Positions 1 to 6,029 of a stretch of 8,084 bases of DNA are shown here, one piece after another. Below the pieces are notes generated by a model. It did not search any database and was not told the DNA's origin. It saw only the letters and a list, made by a program, of their open reading frames with translations. Numbering within the stretch: position 1 is the stretch's first letter; every line of letters begins with the position of its first letter. The stretch is from Burkholderiales bacterium (GTDB taxonomy: Bacteria; Pseudomonadota; Gammaproteobacteria; Burkholderiales; Burkholderiaceae_D). The stretch lies in contig JAGWUK010000112.1 in the NCBI GenBank assembly GCA_028868455.1, positions 1 through 8,084 on the forward strand. Direction: 5' to 3'. The position numbers were made by a program, and so were the translations under genes.

Positions 1-26
1 TTTCATTTTTTCATTCCAGGTCATTT

Positions 27-947
27 ATGTTGACATCGCCGTTGCTGCACTCGTGGACGAAACGTCTTTCCGTGCTGCTGGGCAGCTTGCTGATTGCGCT
101 GCCTGTACTGACACATGCCGCACCGGAAGTGCCGGAGACACCTGCCAGGGGCGTCCTGTGGGAAGTACAATCCGGCACCAATACCGCGTATCTGTTCGGC
201 TCCATCCATCTGGCAAAAGCCAGTTTCTACCCTTTGCCAGCACGTGTGGAAGCGGCTTACCGGCAGGCCGATACGCTGGCGGTAGAGCTCGATGCTTCGG
301 ATCCGGATGTGTCGGCCAAAGCGATGCCGTATTTTACGTATCGCGCACCGGACAAGCTGGAAAATCATCTGAACAAGACGACCTGGCAAAGCCTGCAAGC
401 GCTGGTCGGCCCGGCGTCTGTGCAATTCCAGACCTTGAAACCCGCCGTCGCCGCAACCGCGCTCAGCATGGGCGTGTTCGCGCAGCAAGGCTATGATCCT
501 GCGCAAGGGATAGACCTGCATTTTATCCGTCAGGCCAAGGCCGATAAAAAGGCGATTCGGGAACTCGAGAGCATGGAATTTCAGGCCCAGGTGCTCGGTG
601 GACTCAGCGATGAAGATGGCGATGCCTTGTTACAGCAGACTCTGGATGGCTTGAAAAGCGGCGAAGCAGTACAAGAAACCGAGGCGATGATTGCCGCCTG
701 GAAGCGCGGTGACGCCGACACCCTGATTCATATTTTGCAGGAGACGGCCAGCAAAGATGCCGGTTCAAAGAAGCTGATGAAGCTGCTGCTGGATGACCGC
801 AATCCGCGCATGGCGCAACAGATTGCGGACTTGCTGCATGAAGGAAAAAAAGTATTTGTCGTGGTCGGCGCCGGACACATCGCTGGCACCAACAGCATCA
901 CCGATATCCTGCAAAAACAGGGTTTGCAGATTCGTCAGATCAAGTGA
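27..947 (+). CDS. TraB/GumN family secreted protein
   Basis: This 306-residue protein matches the TraB/GumN family (TIKI-like fold). It has two GxxH motifs, GSIH at residues 58-61 and GAGH at 281-284. An acidic residue follows the first motif (E87 in VELD) and an arginine precedes the second (R258 in RNPRM). These are the polar positions that family members share and that form the putative metal-dependent hydrolase site. Residues 1-31 form a Sec signal peptide: K12 and R13, a hydrophobic stretch, then a likely cut after T-H-A31, so the protein should act in the periplasm. The ATG at 27 follows a weak SD (AGG at 18-20). The length is normal for bacterial members. Its substrate is not known, and the family is mostly uncharacterised in bacteria. 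The next gene starts 78 bases after the stop on the same strand and may be co-transcribed. Confidence 0.88.
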   Translation: MLTSPLLHSWTKRLSVLLGSLLIALPVLTHAAPEVPETPARGVLWEVQSGTNTAYLFGSIHLAKASFYPLPARVEAAYRQADTLAVELDASDPDVSAKAMPYFTYRAPDKLENHLNKTTWQSLQALVGPASVQFQTLKPAVAATALSMGVFAQQGYDPAQGIDLHFIRQAKADKKAIRELESMEFQAQVLGGLSDEDGDALLQQTLDGLKSGEAVQETEAMIAAWKRGDADTLIHILQETASKDAGSKKLMKLLLDDRNPRMAQQIADLLHEGKKVFVVVGAGHIAGTNSITDILQKQGLQIRQIK

Positions 948-1024
948 ATGAAAACTGCACCGTATCAGGCAGCGGGCGATGCGACATTGGTTGTCCGTAC
1001 AATCAGAAAAATTAAGGGAAGAGC

Positions 1025-1420
1025 ATGACAAGGATGGATGACGCTGCACCGATGACACCGCACCCCTGGGTTCCGCTGGAAACCATGCTGGAAGTGGAAG
1101 GCTGGATGGATTTGCATAACCGCGAATTGCAACAGGCCATCGGTGACAAACATACGGTTGGACACGGCGTCTGTTTTACGTTTTTGCACGGTGGCGATTT
1201 GTATTTGCATACCAATGCGGACGGTGATGTGCTGCTGGACTTAACGCCGGAAGCCAACTGGGTCACGCCGATCATCAGCACCGTGACACGCGTGCCGCCG
1301 CCACGCGGGCAATACTGGCTGATTCCGGATCACATGCTGATGCAGCTGATCATGGGACTCAATAGCCTGATCGCCAGCAGCCGTCTGGTGCTGCGGCATG
1401 AGTACAAACGTCCGGCCTGA
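1025..1420 (+). CDS. Conserved-looking hypothetical protein, 131 aa
   Basis: I do not recognise this protein. It has 131 residues, no signal peptide and no convincing membrane helix, so it is probably cytoplasmic. The N-terminus is rich in Met, Asp and Pro. The centre has a run of short beta-like segments around residues 46-75 (VGHGVCFTFLHGGDLYLHT, then DVLLDL). The C-terminus is amphipathic and Leu/Met-rich, followed by a basic tail. The ATG at 1025 has a strong purine-rich SD (AAGGGAAG, 1014-1021), which favours it over the in-frame ATGs at residues 4 and 10. The gene lies 77 bases downstream of the TraB/GumN gene and ends only 8 bases from the convergent solute-binding gene, with no visible terminator between them. 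A 26-codon ORF (948-1028) fills the upstream gap and overlaps the start as ATGA. Confidence 0.75.
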   Translation: MTRMDDAAPMTPHPWVPLETMLEVEGWMDLHNRELQQAIGDKHTVGHGVCFTFLHGGDLYLHTNADGDVLLDLTPEANWVTPIISTVTRVPPPRGQYWLIPDHMLMQLIMGLNSLIASSRLVLRHEYKRPA

Positions 1421-1428
1421 CTGCCAGC

Positions 1429-2238
1429 TTACTCAGGGAGTTGCGTGTCCGGAGAAAAGATGCGCATGAGGTCGCCGTTATGACGTGCGTGCAAAACGGC
1501 ACGGTTAATTTTTTGCAATACATCGTGATACAGGCCGTGGCGGGCGGCGAAATGAATATCGACGGCTGAAACCGCGTGTGGCGAAACGCAAAATATCGCT
1601 TCTTCTGAATTTTTGCCTGATAGTCCGGCATAGCGCTGATTAATACTCGACTGCAATTTTCCCGTATTGAGTGTCGGGCTGTACAGCAAAAAAGCATCCA
1701 TGCGATGCTGCAGCAGTTTCATGAAGCGTCCCGGATTATTGCTGGTATCGTCCTCAACCTGAAACAAGGTGTGACTGAGACGATCGAATTCTTCGCCATA
1801 ACTGGTGCCGCGTACGATACCTATTGTTTTACCTTTCAGGTCGGTGACCGTATGGTAGTCAAAGCGACTTTCACACAAGCTAATCAGAAAAGTCTGGTCT
1901 TTATACACTGGCTCGGAAAATGTCAGCTCACGCAAACGTTCACTGGTTTTGGAGATGCCAAAAATGACACCTTCGCCATTCACGGAAGTTTCCAGAGCAC
2001 GTTTCCAGGGATAGCGGTGTATGTCAAAACGCAGATGCGTTGCATGCTCCAGATAGTGCAATAGTCGGAGAATTTCTGGTGCCAGCGGAATGACTGCGCC
2101 ATGTTCGTCGAGTTCTTCGCTCATCAGCAAAGGGACGCGCATCGCGTGGATCTGCGCCGCCGGGCACAAAGGGATACCCAGCGTCCCGCTAAACAACAGC
2201 GCCACCAACATCGGCCGAAAAACTTGTCGCATCGCCAT
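1429..2238 (-). CDS. Orphan family-3 periplasmic solute-binding protein
   Basis: This is a 269-residue extracellular solute-binding protein of the PBPb/SBP_bac_3 type, the family that binds polar amino acids and similar small solutes. A signal peptide covers about residues 1-28 or 1-32 (basic start, then a hydrophobic segment around LVALLF). Family features visible are YPWKRA at 76-81, the SKTSERLRELTFSEP segment from residue 96 with the arginines expected at the ligand carboxylate, the DLKGKTIGIVRGTSYG lobe-2 entry, and RMDAFLLYS, where Asp usually contacts the ligand amino group. The frame also opens at a GTG at 2259, but the ATG at 2238 has AGGAA (2244-2248) five bases upstream and starts directly at the signal peptide, so I prefer it. 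No permease or ATPase gene is adjacent. It could feed a distant ABC transporter or act in sensing. The ligand cannot be read from the sequence. Confidence 0.85.
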   Translation of the reverse strand: MAMRQVFRPMLVALLFSGTLGIPLCPAAQIHAMRVPLLMSEELDEHGAVIPLAPEILRLLHYLEHATHLRFDIHRYPWKRALETSVNGEGVIFGISKTSERLRELTFSEPVYKDQTFLISLCESRFDYHTVTDLKGKTIGIVRGTSYGEEFDRLSHTLFQVEDDTSNNPGRFMKLLQHRMDAFLLYSPTLNTGKLQSSINQRYAGLSGKNSEEAIFCVSPHAVSAVDIHFAARHGLYHDVLQKINRAVLHARHNGDLMRIFSPDTQLPE

Positions 2239-2243
2239 TCCGG

Positions 2244-2248
2244 TTCCT
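2244..2248 (-). promoter_or_regulatory. Ribosome binding site deciding the start of the solute-binding gene
   Basis: On the minus strand AGGAA lies five bases upstream of the ATG at 2238. The alternative GTG at 2259 lies inside the first arm of a hairpin and has no comparable SD, so this site selects the shorter product. Confidence 0.6.
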
Positions 2249-2256
2249 GGCCAGAA

Positions 2257-2282
2257 CACCGGCCTCTTGGTTGTGGCCGGTG
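2257..2282 (-). other. GC-rich hairpin just upstream of the solute-binding gene
   Basis: CACCGGCC (2257-2264) and GGCCGGTG (2275-2282) form a perfect 8-bp stem with a 10-base loop. On the minus strand it lies between the acyltransferase stop and the SD of the next gene. No U-tract follows, so it is not a standard intrinsic terminator. It could be an mRNA-stabilising or translation-modulating leader hairpin, or a weak terminator of the upstream gene. The function is inference. Confidence 0.4.
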
Positions 2283-2370
2283 CCGCTTATGGAAAAACAG
2301 TCGTGACTGAACAGACCGTTGCCTGGCTTGTCGTAGCAGGCACGCCGGTTACTGGGCAGATGCGTTTATC

Positions 2371-3546
2371 TTATTCCAATTTCAGTAAGCTGTTGGCATT
2401 TGGTGCCAGCGTGGCGCTGGCCTTGGATGTCGATGGCACCAGGCGCTGGCGCAAATGCATGAACGGCGTTTCGACCAGGCGATACAGCAACCAGCCGCCA
2501 GCGATACCACTGGCCATCATCAGCGCAATACCGGATGGTGCCTGAAGGTTGACGCCGAATTTTTGCATGGGGGCGATCAGCACATTCATCAGCGGCTTAT
2601 GGGCCAGGTAAATCGCATACGACCACAAGGCCAACTGGCTGGCGCCGGGGATGCGCCAGCGATTCAGCCACGATGACGGGCTCAGAGCCGACAAAGTCAG
2701 CAAGGCGAATCCGCAGGGCAGCAGGGTGTAACCGAAACTGTTGGTGAAGAACAGGAAGCCGTGCTCTTCCGTGTATTGATAATTGCTGAATAAGTAGCCG
2801 TTGAACAGCGTCAGCGCCAGACCTGCCAGTAAAATTTTATTCGCGTGCTTTTGCAGGGTTTGCCATTGTGGAGCATGAAAATTTTTTAACATGGCAATGG
2901 CGACGCCGGGCAGTAATTCGTCGAAGCGCGTATAGCTGGAGTAATAAATGTGTTCGTAGTACGTGAACCAGTCATGTCCGGTTTTTTTCCACATTGCCAT
3001 GCGCGTCAGCAAGGCCAGCAGCATCAAGCCTGACAAGGCAAGCCATCCGATTTTGACTGATTTGCCAAAGCGCGCGATCAGCAATGCCAATGCAGGCAGG
3101 ATCAGGTAAAACTGTTCTTCTATGCACAAGGACCACGCATGTGAAAACGCGGCGCCGGGACGCAGGCCAATGTTTTCCGTGAACGTTAAGAATTTCCACA
3201 GCGGCGTGACCAGCTTGCCGCCCAGGTCCAGCGGGAAAATAAAATACAGCGCCAGGATCACGTAATAATTCGGCAATGTACGCAACAGGCGACGCAGATA
3301 GAAATTTTTCAGTGAAAACGCTTCGTTACGCTGGATCGCCGACATAATCTGATTGCCGATCAGGTAACCGCTCAGCACAAAAAACAGATCAACACCGGCC
3401 CAGCCCAATTCGCTGACAATGCCGAAACTGCTTTCATGGCTGACGAAGACCATGTAGTGATACATCAGTACCAGTGCAATGGCGCAGGCGCGCAACGTGT
3501 CTAAACCGTGGATGCGGGAGGATGTGGAAGTAGGAGATGTGGGCAT
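2371..3546 (-). CDS. Acyltransferase 3 family membrane protein (OafA/YrhL-like)
   Basis: This is a polytopic inner-membrane acyltransferase of the AT3 family, which moves acetyl or other acyl groups onto surface glycans such as O-antigen, exopolysaccharide or peptidoglycan. The first helix carries the family's R-x10-H motif (R19, H30) within GLDTLRACAIAL. It is followed by WAGVDLFFVLSGYLIG, the basic loop FYLRRLLRTLPNYY, and HAWSLCIEEQFYLILP, where Cys replaces the usual small residue. About ten hydrophobic segments follow, ending with the conserved late motif LVETPFMHLR. Length is 391 residues, typical for a stand-alone AT3 domain without an SGNH domain. The ATG at 3546 is the first ATG before the conserved helix. 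A TTG at 3567 is also in frame but lies in the loop of a terminator hairpin. Neither start has a recognisable SD. The acceptor substrate is unknown, and no glycan cluster is visible. Confidence 0.88.
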   Translation of the reverse strand: MPTSPTSTSSRIHGLDTLRACAIALVLMYHYMVFVSHESSFGIVSELGWAGVDLFFVLSGYLIGNQIMSAIQRNEAFSLKNFYLRRLLRTLPNYYVILALYFIFPLDLGGKLVTPLWKFLTFTENIGLRPGAAFSHAWSLCIEEQFYLILPALALLIARFGKSVKIGWLALSGLMLLALLTRMAMWKKTGHDWFTYYEHIYYSSYTRFDELLPGVAIAMLKNFHAPQWQTLQKHANKILLAGLALTLFNGYLFSNYQYTEEHGFLFFTNSFGYTLLPCGFALLTLSALSPSSWLNRWRIPGASQLALWSYAIYLAHKPLMNVLIAPMQKFGVNLQAPSGIALMMASGIAGGWLLYRLVETPFMHLRQRLVPSTSKASATLAPNANSLLKLE

Positions 3547-3578
3547 AAAAAAAGCTGGCGGAAGCAAAACAGCCAGCT
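3547..3578 (-). terminator. Intrinsic terminator of the DUF2807 lipoprotein gene
   Basis: On the minus strand AGCTGGC (3578-3572) and GCCAGCT (3559-3553) form a perfect 7-bp stem with a 12-base loop, followed by an unbroken run of seven T residues (3553-3547, the first shared with the stem). It lies 68 bases past the stop of the lipoprotein gene. There is no T-run on the plus side, so it works in one direction only. The T-run is immediately followed by the ATG of the acyltransferase gene (3546), an unusual arrangement that also fits a transcription attenuator. Confidence 0.72.
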
Positions 3579-3645
3579 ATGAACCTTAAAACCTTAATAA
3601 GTTCGATGCGATCAGGCCGGACATACGCAAACCATCCCGGCAGCC

Positions 3646-4854
3646 TTATTGCGTCTGATCGACAACACCGTTGCGATCGATTTTGACGATGCGCGAACTG
3701 CCTGCCTGTTTGACATTGACAACGGCTTCACCGGAACCGGTCACCTTGATGCTGGCAACATTGAGCAAAAGGTCGCTGGCACGCAGATCACCGGAGCCGC
3801 TGAGTTTTGCGCTCAGGTTATTGGCCGTGCCGTTCAGATGCATGTTGCCGGAACCTTGTGCGATCAGTTCGGCCGTGTTGGCAGAATGCAGGCCAACGTC
3901 GAGATCGCCGGAGCCGGCGATTTCTGCTTTCAGGCTTTGATAAATATCTGGCAGCGATACATTGGATGGGCCGTTGGCCGAGATATCGGCGCTGGCGATG
4001 CGCAACTGATTGGCGCCCAGATCACCGGAACCGCTACACATCAATGACAACTGGTCGGTTTCGCCAGCCAGTTGCACATTGCCGGAACCGTGCATATTGA
4101 CGTGCGCCAGTTTGCTGCGCAATCCGCTGACGTCCAGATCGCCGGAGCCGGAGGAATCCACGTCCAGCGTTGTGATGTCACCGGCAAGCTCAACATTACC
4201 CGATCCCTGCATGTTCAGTTTGACCGTGGCGTTTTGCAAATGGTCAATCTGCAGATCGCCGCTGCCGCTGACGGTTGCTTCTAGCGCTTTGGCGACGGTG
4301 TCCATGCGCACCTCGCCAGAGCTTTGCATATCAATGCTGGTTTGCCCGGCCAGTAATTGCTGTGTATCGAGGTCGCCACTGCCATCGGAAGAAATATGCA
4401 GTTCACCAACGGTGCCGCCAACCGAAACATCGCCTGAGCCGTTGATGTCGATGCGCATCTGGTCGCTATGCAATTGGCGCGCTTCAACATCGCCGCTACC
4501 GGCATTCATGATTCTTTTCAAGCTGACGGCGGTAATCTTGACCGTACCCGGATGGTTGCTGACAGAAAAATTCAGCATTTTGCGTTTGTTACGGATGACC
4601 AGGGTTTTGTTTTCGACGACGGTTTCAATTTCCGGCAAAAAATTGTCGTCGCCGCTGATTTCCAGCGCTGGCGCTTTGCCGGGCATCACCACGACGTCAA
4701 AAAAACTGGAATTTTCAATAGCATCAAATTCGGAAACGGGTCTTTGCTCCGTCGCCATTTTTCCGCTGCCGGTCAGTTTTTCACTATTGACGTCGATATC
4801 GCAAGCGCTCAGTGTCAGCGTCAGCAACGCCAGGCATCCTATAGATTTGATCAT
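3646..4854 (-). CDS. DUF2807/GIN-domain lipoprotein with alternating 20/19-residue beta-rung repeat
   Basis: This 402-residue envelope lipoprotein has a signal peptide ending in the lipobox LSAC, with lipidated Cys18. Asp19 follows, which in E. coli marks retention in the inner membrane. Residues about 38-118 form the start of a DUF2807 (putative auto-transporter adhesin head, GIN) domain, with SEFDAIENSSFFDVVV and a basic NKRKML stretch. From residue 119 to 376 the chain is a repeat: G-S-G-[DNE]-[LVM] recurs at exactly alternating 20- and 19-residue steps, 13 full rungs plus a final motif at 373. Rungs 4 (SSGEV) and 10 (GPSNV) deviate. This fits a parallel beta-helix or similar solenoid with a 39-residue double rung. 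No catalytic motif is visible; adhesion or an envelope structural role is inference. The ATG at 4854 has no clear SD. A strong terminator follows the gene. Confidence 0.88.
   Translation of the reverse strand: MIKSIGCLALLTLTLSACDIDVNSEKLTGSGKMATEQRPVSEFDAIENSSFFDVVVMPGKAPALEISGDDNFLPEIETVVENKTLVIRNKRKMLNFSVSNHPGTVKITAVSLKRIMNAGSGDVEARQLHSDQMRIDINGSGDVSVGGTVGELHISSDGSGDLDTQQLLAGQTSIDMQSSGEVRMDTVAKALEATVSGSGDLQIDHLQNATVKLNMQGSGNVELAGDITTLDVDSSGSGDLDVSGLRSKLAHVNMHGSGNVQLAGETDQLSLMCSGSGDLGANQLRIASADISANGPSNVSLPDIYQSLKAEIAGSGDLDVGLHSANTAELIAQGSGNMHLNGTANNLSAKLSGSGDLRASDLLLNVASIKVTGSGEAVVNVKQAGSSRIVKIDRNGVVDQTQ
3727..4500 (-). repeat. Coding tandem repeat, 117-bp period
   Basis: The repeat encodes residues 119-376 of the DUF2807 lipoprotein. 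On the plus strand the core GATCRCCGGARCC or close variants recurs with GATC at 3786, 3903, 4020, 4137 and 4254, each exactly 117 bases apart, and a degenerate copy (GGTC) at 4371. The unit therefore equals 39 codons, one pair of rungs. DNA between the cores is well diverged, which points to old duplication rather than recent slippage. Confidence 0.85.
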
Positions 4855-5227
4855 ACGATTAATGATGAATATATTTAGATTTGTTAGTGTAGTGCCAATT
4901 TTGACAATAGGGTGATAATGAAACGACAGAGCGTAAAAAACGAGGTATCAACGACGGATATATCTGATGAAAGGGGAAATTGACATTTTGGCTTGCCTAT
5001 TTTTAGATGTACACTAACTTGAGATTTACACAAATCCGTCACAGCAGCCTTATTGCAACTTGCCAGGGCAAGCTTGTGCCGGTTCCGATTTTGTTTAAGA
5101 CTGACGAAAACCGCTCCAGCCGCGTTATCGCTTCTGGTCGTACATTGGTACGATGTGTGCGACCTTCGCCGTTGTATGTCTGCTGGAAAATTTTGTGTCA
5201 GTGCCATGTGATTGTTTTTGATTGCCT
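4855..5227. other. Divergent intergenic region between the lipoprotein and YcbK-like genes
   Basis: These 373 bases hold no gene I can support. The part from about 4860 to 5010 is AT-rich and probably carries the lipoprotein promoter on the minus strand: TTGGCA at 4898-4893, with TAAATA or TATATT 15 or 19 bases on, which is weak. A 9-bp inverted repeat, GTTAGTGTA (4883-4891) and TACACTAAC (5010-5018), flanks the AT-rich core, and TTTAGAT is directly repeated at 4874 and 5002. TTGACA occurs at 4901 and 4980 (+), but neither has a good -10 partner. Nearer the YcbK-like gene a small dyad, TCGTAC-ATTG-GTACGA, lies at 5138-5153. Short ORFs here show no SD or recognisable protein. Confidence 0.5.
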
Positions 5228-5863
5228 ATGCCAACGCGTCGCCAAATTTTAAAGAAAACCCTGTTCCTGACCGCCGCTGGTTTATGTACCGGCACGTCGC
5301 TGGTGCAAGCGCAGGGAGCCAAATCCTCTGCACAACTGGAACCACCACCGGATTTATTCGATTCACAGGCGCTGGATATCGAATTCTGGGTCAAACCGCG
5401 CACGCTCGATGTGATACGTCCAGCGACCGGTGAACGTAGCAAACTGCTGTACTGGAAAGACGGTGAAGTGCTCGACTCTGCCTATCAGGAGCTGTGCCAC
5501 ATTCTGCGCGATGTGAACGGCAAGCAGGCGGCAGCCATTGATCCCAAATTGCTGGAAACCCTGTGGGCGACGCAAGCTTATGTCGCACGCTTTGGCATGA
5601 CACGCCCGCTGGAAATTTTATCCGGCTACCGCACGCCGGAATCGAACCGCAGGCTGATCGAAGAAGGTGTGCCTGCCGCGCGAAAATCTCTGCACATGGA
5701 AGGGCGGGCCGCCGATATCCGGATTTCACAATTGCACGAAGAAGTGCTGGGGGAATTGATACGCAGTTTCCGCCAGGGCGGCGTCGGGTTTTATTATCGT
5801 CCTTCGGCGCGCGGTGGCTGGATACACACCGATACCGGCTTGCAGCGCACCTGGAAAGGCTGA
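5228..5863 (+). CDS. YcbK/DUF882 family Tat-exported peptidase-like protein
   Basis: This 211-residue protein belongs to the DUF882 (peptidase M15-like) family typified by E. coli YcbK, a known Tat substrate thought to act on peptidoglycan. Residues 1-28 are a twin-arginine signal: TRRQILKK, then LFLTAAGL, with a likely cut after VQA28. The putative zinc site is intact: H156 and D163 in HMEGRAAD, and H200 in GWIHTDTG. The family segments LSGYRTP and GGVGFYY are also present. The frame opens at a TTG at 5222, but the ATG at 5228 places the twin arginines at the usual distance and is preferred. Neither start has a clear SD. In many proteobacteria this gene follows an L,D-transpeptidase gene; here its upstream neighbour is the divergent DUF2807 lipoprotein gene. 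Periplasmic peptidoglycan editing is the family-based expectation. Confidence 0.88.
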   Translation: MPTRRQILKKTLFLTAAGLCTGTSLVQAQGAKSSAQLEPPPDLFDSQALDIEFWVKPRTLDVIRPATGERSKLLYWKDGEVLDSAYQELCHILRDVNGKQAAAIDPKLLETLWATQAYVARFGMTRPLEILSGYRTPESNRRLIEEGVPAARKSLHMEGRAADIRISQLHEEVLGELIRSFRQGGVGFYYRPSARGGWIHTDTGLQRTWKG

Positions 5864-5910
5864 CCTGGCCTGCCAGCGCCTGATAGTCTGCGCTGAGTAG
5901 CATCCATTAT

Positions 5911-5941
5911 CCGCCAGCGCACAGCGGCGCTGCTGGTGCGG
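5911..5941 (+). terminator. GC-rich hairpin after the YcbK-like gene, possible terminator
   Basis: CAGCGC (5915-5920) pairs with GCGCTG (5927-5932) across a 6-base loop. Outer CCGC (5911-5914) can pair with GCGG (5938-5941), leaving a 5-base bulge. It lies about 50 bases past the stop. No T-run follows, so termination would be weak or factor-assisted. Confidence 0.3.
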
Positions 5942-5963
5942 ATTTGCCGCAGTCCTACAAAAT

Positions 5964-5992
5964 TTAACAATTGCTGTAAAGACGCTTGTACT
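5964..5992 (+). promoter_or_regulatory. Candidate sigma-70 promoter of the second solute-binding gene
   Basis: TTAACA (5964-5969, 5 of 6 to TTGACA), a 17-base spacer and TGTACT (5987-5992, 4 of 6 to TATAAT) lie just upstream of the gene, giving a leader of about 30 bases. The stretch is locally AT-rich. It is a consensus match only. Confidence 0.4.
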
Positions 5993-6029
5993 ACACTGCA
6001 AAATAAGCCATCCAATTCAAGGAGCGGGT

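Noticed and set aside
21..521. Minus-strand 166-codon open frame
   Set aside because: It lies fully antisense to the TraB/GumN gene, is Arg/Gln-rich in the way typical of shadow frames, and has no family features.
2239..2259. GTG at 2259 as start of the solute-binding gene
   Set aside because: It lies inside the arm of a hairpin, has no SD and adds seven residues before the signal peptide. The ATG at 2238 has AGGAA at good spacing.
2293..2309. Minus-strand CAGT-CACG-ACTG hairpin followed by five T residues, as a terminator of the acyltransferase gene
   Set aside because: The stem is only 4 bp with a tetraloop (a 5-bp stem would leave a 2-base loop), too weak to call as a terminator.
2090..2545. 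Plus-strand 151-codon open frame
   Set aside because: It spans the ends of two well-supported minus-strand genes and their gap, has no SD, and its composition looks like antisense of coding DNA.
4010..4915. Plus-strand 301-codon open frame rich in S-P-E-P and S-P-L-P motifs
   Set aside because: It is the antisense reading of the GSGD repeat in the DUF2807 gene. Its periodic SPEP pattern mirrors that repeat, and it has no SD or recognisable domain.
5059..5072. CTTGCC-AG-GGCAAG palindrome
   Set aside because: It is a short isolated palindrome with no T-run and no clear link to a promoter, and is expected by chance in a window this long.
4884..5207. Minus-strand 107-codon frame in the intergenic region
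   Set aside because: It has no SD and low-complexity odd composition, and it would cover the likely promoter region of the divergent genes.
5007..5252. Plus-strand 81-codon frame in the intergenic region
   Set aside because: It has no SD and no recognisable motif, and it runs out of frame into the Tat signal region of the YcbK-like gene.
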